Source of the DNA: an uncultured Rikenellaceae bacterium
Lineage (GTDB): Bacteria > Bacteroidota > Bacteroidia > Bacteroidales > Rikenellaceae
NCBI GenBank assembly: GCA_944415565.1
Contig: CALYBQ010000005.1
Span: 232,061 to 296,060, forward strand
Length of the DNA: 64,000 nucleotides
Direction: 5' to 3'
Shown: positions 62,736 through 64,000 of the stretch, piece after piece
Layout: the number at the start of each line of letters is the position of its first letter
Position numbering within the stretch: the stretch's first letter is position 1
Translations under genes and position numbers: made by a program
The notes under the pieces: model-generated
The model's database searches: none
Told to the model about the DNA's origin: nothing
What the model saw: only the letters and a program-made list of their open reading frames with translations

Positions 62736-62922
62736 GCGTTGGTCTCGCGGCCGGAGAACCGTTTCCGGTGCGGGGTAAAAGGGAATGCCGTGTGAATCGG
62801 CAACAGTAACCGCTGCTGTAAGTCTGTGCTGCGATGTGCCGCAGCCGTTCCGACACTCTTTGCCACTGGGTAGACCCGGGAAGGCGTCGGGGAACGAGAC
62901 GAGTCAGAAGACCTGCCTGCGC
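62736..62922 (+). promoter_or_regulatory. Cobalamin (AdoCbl) riboswitch
   Basis: Conserved blocks in order: gggaatgccgtgtgaatcgg near 62792, caacagtaaccgctgctgta near 62810, gccactgggtagacccggga near 62862, and the B12-box-like gagtcagaagacctgcc at 62901-62917. Upstream stem with cggccggagaaccgtttcc. It precedes the surface lipoprotein by about 100 bases, which includes a possible expression platform. In Bacteroidetes such switches repress B12-uptake loci when cobalamin is plentiful. Confidence 0.92.
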
Positions 62923-63021
62923 GATTTAATTACTTTACCTGCGGTTTATGGGTCGGTAATTCGTCTGTTTGTTTTGCCTTCAGTACGGACCGGCTTTGCT
63001 GCATGTTATTATTGTGATCCT

Positions 63022-64000
63022 ATGAGGTTTTCATTTTTGAAGTTTGGTGGGTCGGTCATGCTGTTTGTCTTCCTGCTGACGGGGTGCATGAAATACGGTC
63101 CCTCGGCGAAGGAGCCGATGGTTGCAGGGAAGGCGCGAGGTCTTTTCATTATTAACGAGGGGAATTTTACGGCATCTACAGCATCGCTTTCATATTATAC
63201 CATAGACAGTTGCAAGGTAGAGAACGCGGTGTTCAACCGTGTGAACGCTTTCCGGTTGGGCGATGTAGCCCAATCTATGGTTATACGTGACGGCTTGGGC
63301 TACATCGTGGTAAACAATTCCAATGTCGTGTTCGTGATAGACGTTAATACTTTCGAACGTGTCGGTAAGATCACGGGGCTCGTATCGCCGCGCTACATAC
63401 ATTTCGTGAACGATGAGAAGGCCTATATAACAGACCTTTATTCTCCTGCGATCACGGTTTTCGATCCGCGCACGTTGCGTATTACGAAACGTATTCCGGT
63501 GAATGTGCTGGGCAAGACAGAGCCTTCGACCGAACAGATGGTGCAGTATAAGAATTTCGTATTTACCAATTGCTGGTCCTACGACAACAAGATATTGGTC
63601 ATAGATACCGATCTGGATAAAGTCGTGGACGTGATCGAGGTCGGAGTGCAACCCACGTCGCTGGTGCTTGACAAGAACAATAAACTGTGGACCATTACGG
63701 ACGGCGGGTATTCCGGCAGCCCTTATGGTTACGAGGCTCCTGCGCTGTACAAGATAGATGCGGAGACGCGAACGATAGAGAAGGCGTTCCGCTTCAAACT
63801 CGGTGACAGCGGGTCGGAGATATGTATGAACGGAGACCGGGACGAGATATATTTTCTGAACAAGCATGTCTGGAAGATGGATATTGAAGCGGAGACACTG
63901 CCGTCGGAGCCGTTCATATTCAATCCGACCAAACATAACTGGTATGGTTTGACAGTCGATCCGCTGACTTCGGAGATCTATCTGGCAGATGCCATAGATT
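63022..64000 (+). CDS. YncE/DUF5074-like surface lipoprotein, B12-regulated (3' end outside window)
   Basis: I translated 326 codons from the ATG at 63022 with no stop. Lipobox LLTGC (Cys near 21), then beta-propeller repeats: LGYIVVNNSNVVFVIDVNTF, KAYITDLYSPAITVFDP, NKILVIDTDLDKVVDVIEVG and KLWTITDGGYSG. This matches the YncE-like/DUF5074 proteins that in Bacteroidales often stand beside btuB-type receptors. With the riboswitch upstream, a role in capture or surface handling of corrinoids is likely but inferred. Confidence 0.88.
   Translation, partial: MRFSFLKFGGSVMLFVFLLTGCMKYGPSAKEPMVAGKARGLFIINEGNFTASTASLSYYTIDSCKVENAVFNRVNAFRLGDVAQSMVIRDGLGYIVVNNSNVVFVIDVNTFERVGKITGLVSPRYIHFVNDEKAYITDLYSPAITVFDPRTLRITKRIPVNVLGKTEPSTEQMVQYKNFVFTNCWSYDNKILVIDTDLDKVVDVIEVGVQPTSLVLDKNNKLWTITDGGYSGSPYGYEAPALYKIDAETRTIEKAFRFKLGDSGSEICMNGDRDEIYFLNKHVWKMDIEAETLPSEPFIFNPTKHNWYGLTVDPLTSEIYLADAID

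Noticed and set aside
62461-62856. A 131-codon minus-strand frame
   Set aside because: It runs through the cobalamin riboswitch on the opposite strand and has no domain; the protein-like ABC fragment lies in a different frame.
1-64000. CRISPR arrays, complete insertion sequences and rRNA genes
   Set aside because: I found no regularly spaced repeats, transposase genes or rRNA sequence in the window.

Overview
The window looks like chromosomal DNA from a gut-type member of the order Bacteroidales, most like Alistipes/Rikenellaceae. This rests on (i) families that are common in or largely restricted to Bacteroidetes (S46 dipeptidyl-peptidase, 6-bladed beta-propeller lipoproteins, DUF4377, DUF4924, OprO/P-type porin, YncE-like surface protein behind a B12 riboswitch), (ii) repeated matches to the Bacteroidetes primary promoter (-33 TTTG, -7 TAnnTTTG, 19-bp spacing in the best cases), and (iii) tRNA genes without encoded CCA. 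The genus is an inference.

Layout. 1-3.9 kb: an A+T-rich end of an integrated mobile element (an SF2-type helicase running off the left edge, then a tyrosine recombinase) abutting the initiator tRNA. 4.1-5.2 kb: a frame-split beta-propeller lipoprotein. 5.4-10.4 kb: a five-gene heterodisulfide-reductase-like operon ending in a membrane subunit that fuses a cytochrome-b-like domain to HdrD. 10.5-16.8 kb: a beta-propeller remnant, a small GNAT protein and a tripartite RND efflux operon. 17-28 kb: lspA, an M23/LysM lipoprotein, trxB, a LuxE-like protein, mnmG, glnS, an S46 peptidase and nadA. Two parS-type palindromes lie between convergent mnmG and glnS.

28.14-28.75 kb is a gene-free A+T-rich stretch with several TTATCAACA-like 9-mers. 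Sampled G/C balance of the + strand changes sign across it, and it is 5 kb from the parS pair. Together these make it a good candidate for the chromosomal replication origin.

28.7-46.5 kb is housekeeping: mrp, sppA, recJ, lipA-lipB, transketolase, tig-clpP-clpX, tRNA-Leu(TAG), pyrC with a polyprenol-phosphate glycosyltransferase, and a COG2509-type FAD protein. Near 42 kb sits a small A+T-rich gene broken by two in-frame TAG codons. 47.1-49.7 kb is a small phage-derived island: an intact large terminase with no capsid genes, a small partner and a divergent repressor whose S24 catalytic pair is replaced. 49.8-61 kb holds a TlpA-like lipoprotein, a porin, a BetR-like regulator, DUF4924, an S4 protein, ssb, a repeat-containing lipoprotein, pnp, lpxK, uvrC, DUF3467, pth and ctc (L25). 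61.3-64 kb holds tRNA-Leu(GAG), a methyltransferase, an ABC-transporter 3' remnant, and a cobalamin riboswitch driving a surface lipoprotein that runs off the right edge.

The strongest items for follow-up are the parS/oriC layout, the slippery heptamer in the split propeller gene, the amber-interrupted gene, the solo terminase/dead-repressor island, the Hdr-like operon, and the helicase whose P-loop lacks its lysine.
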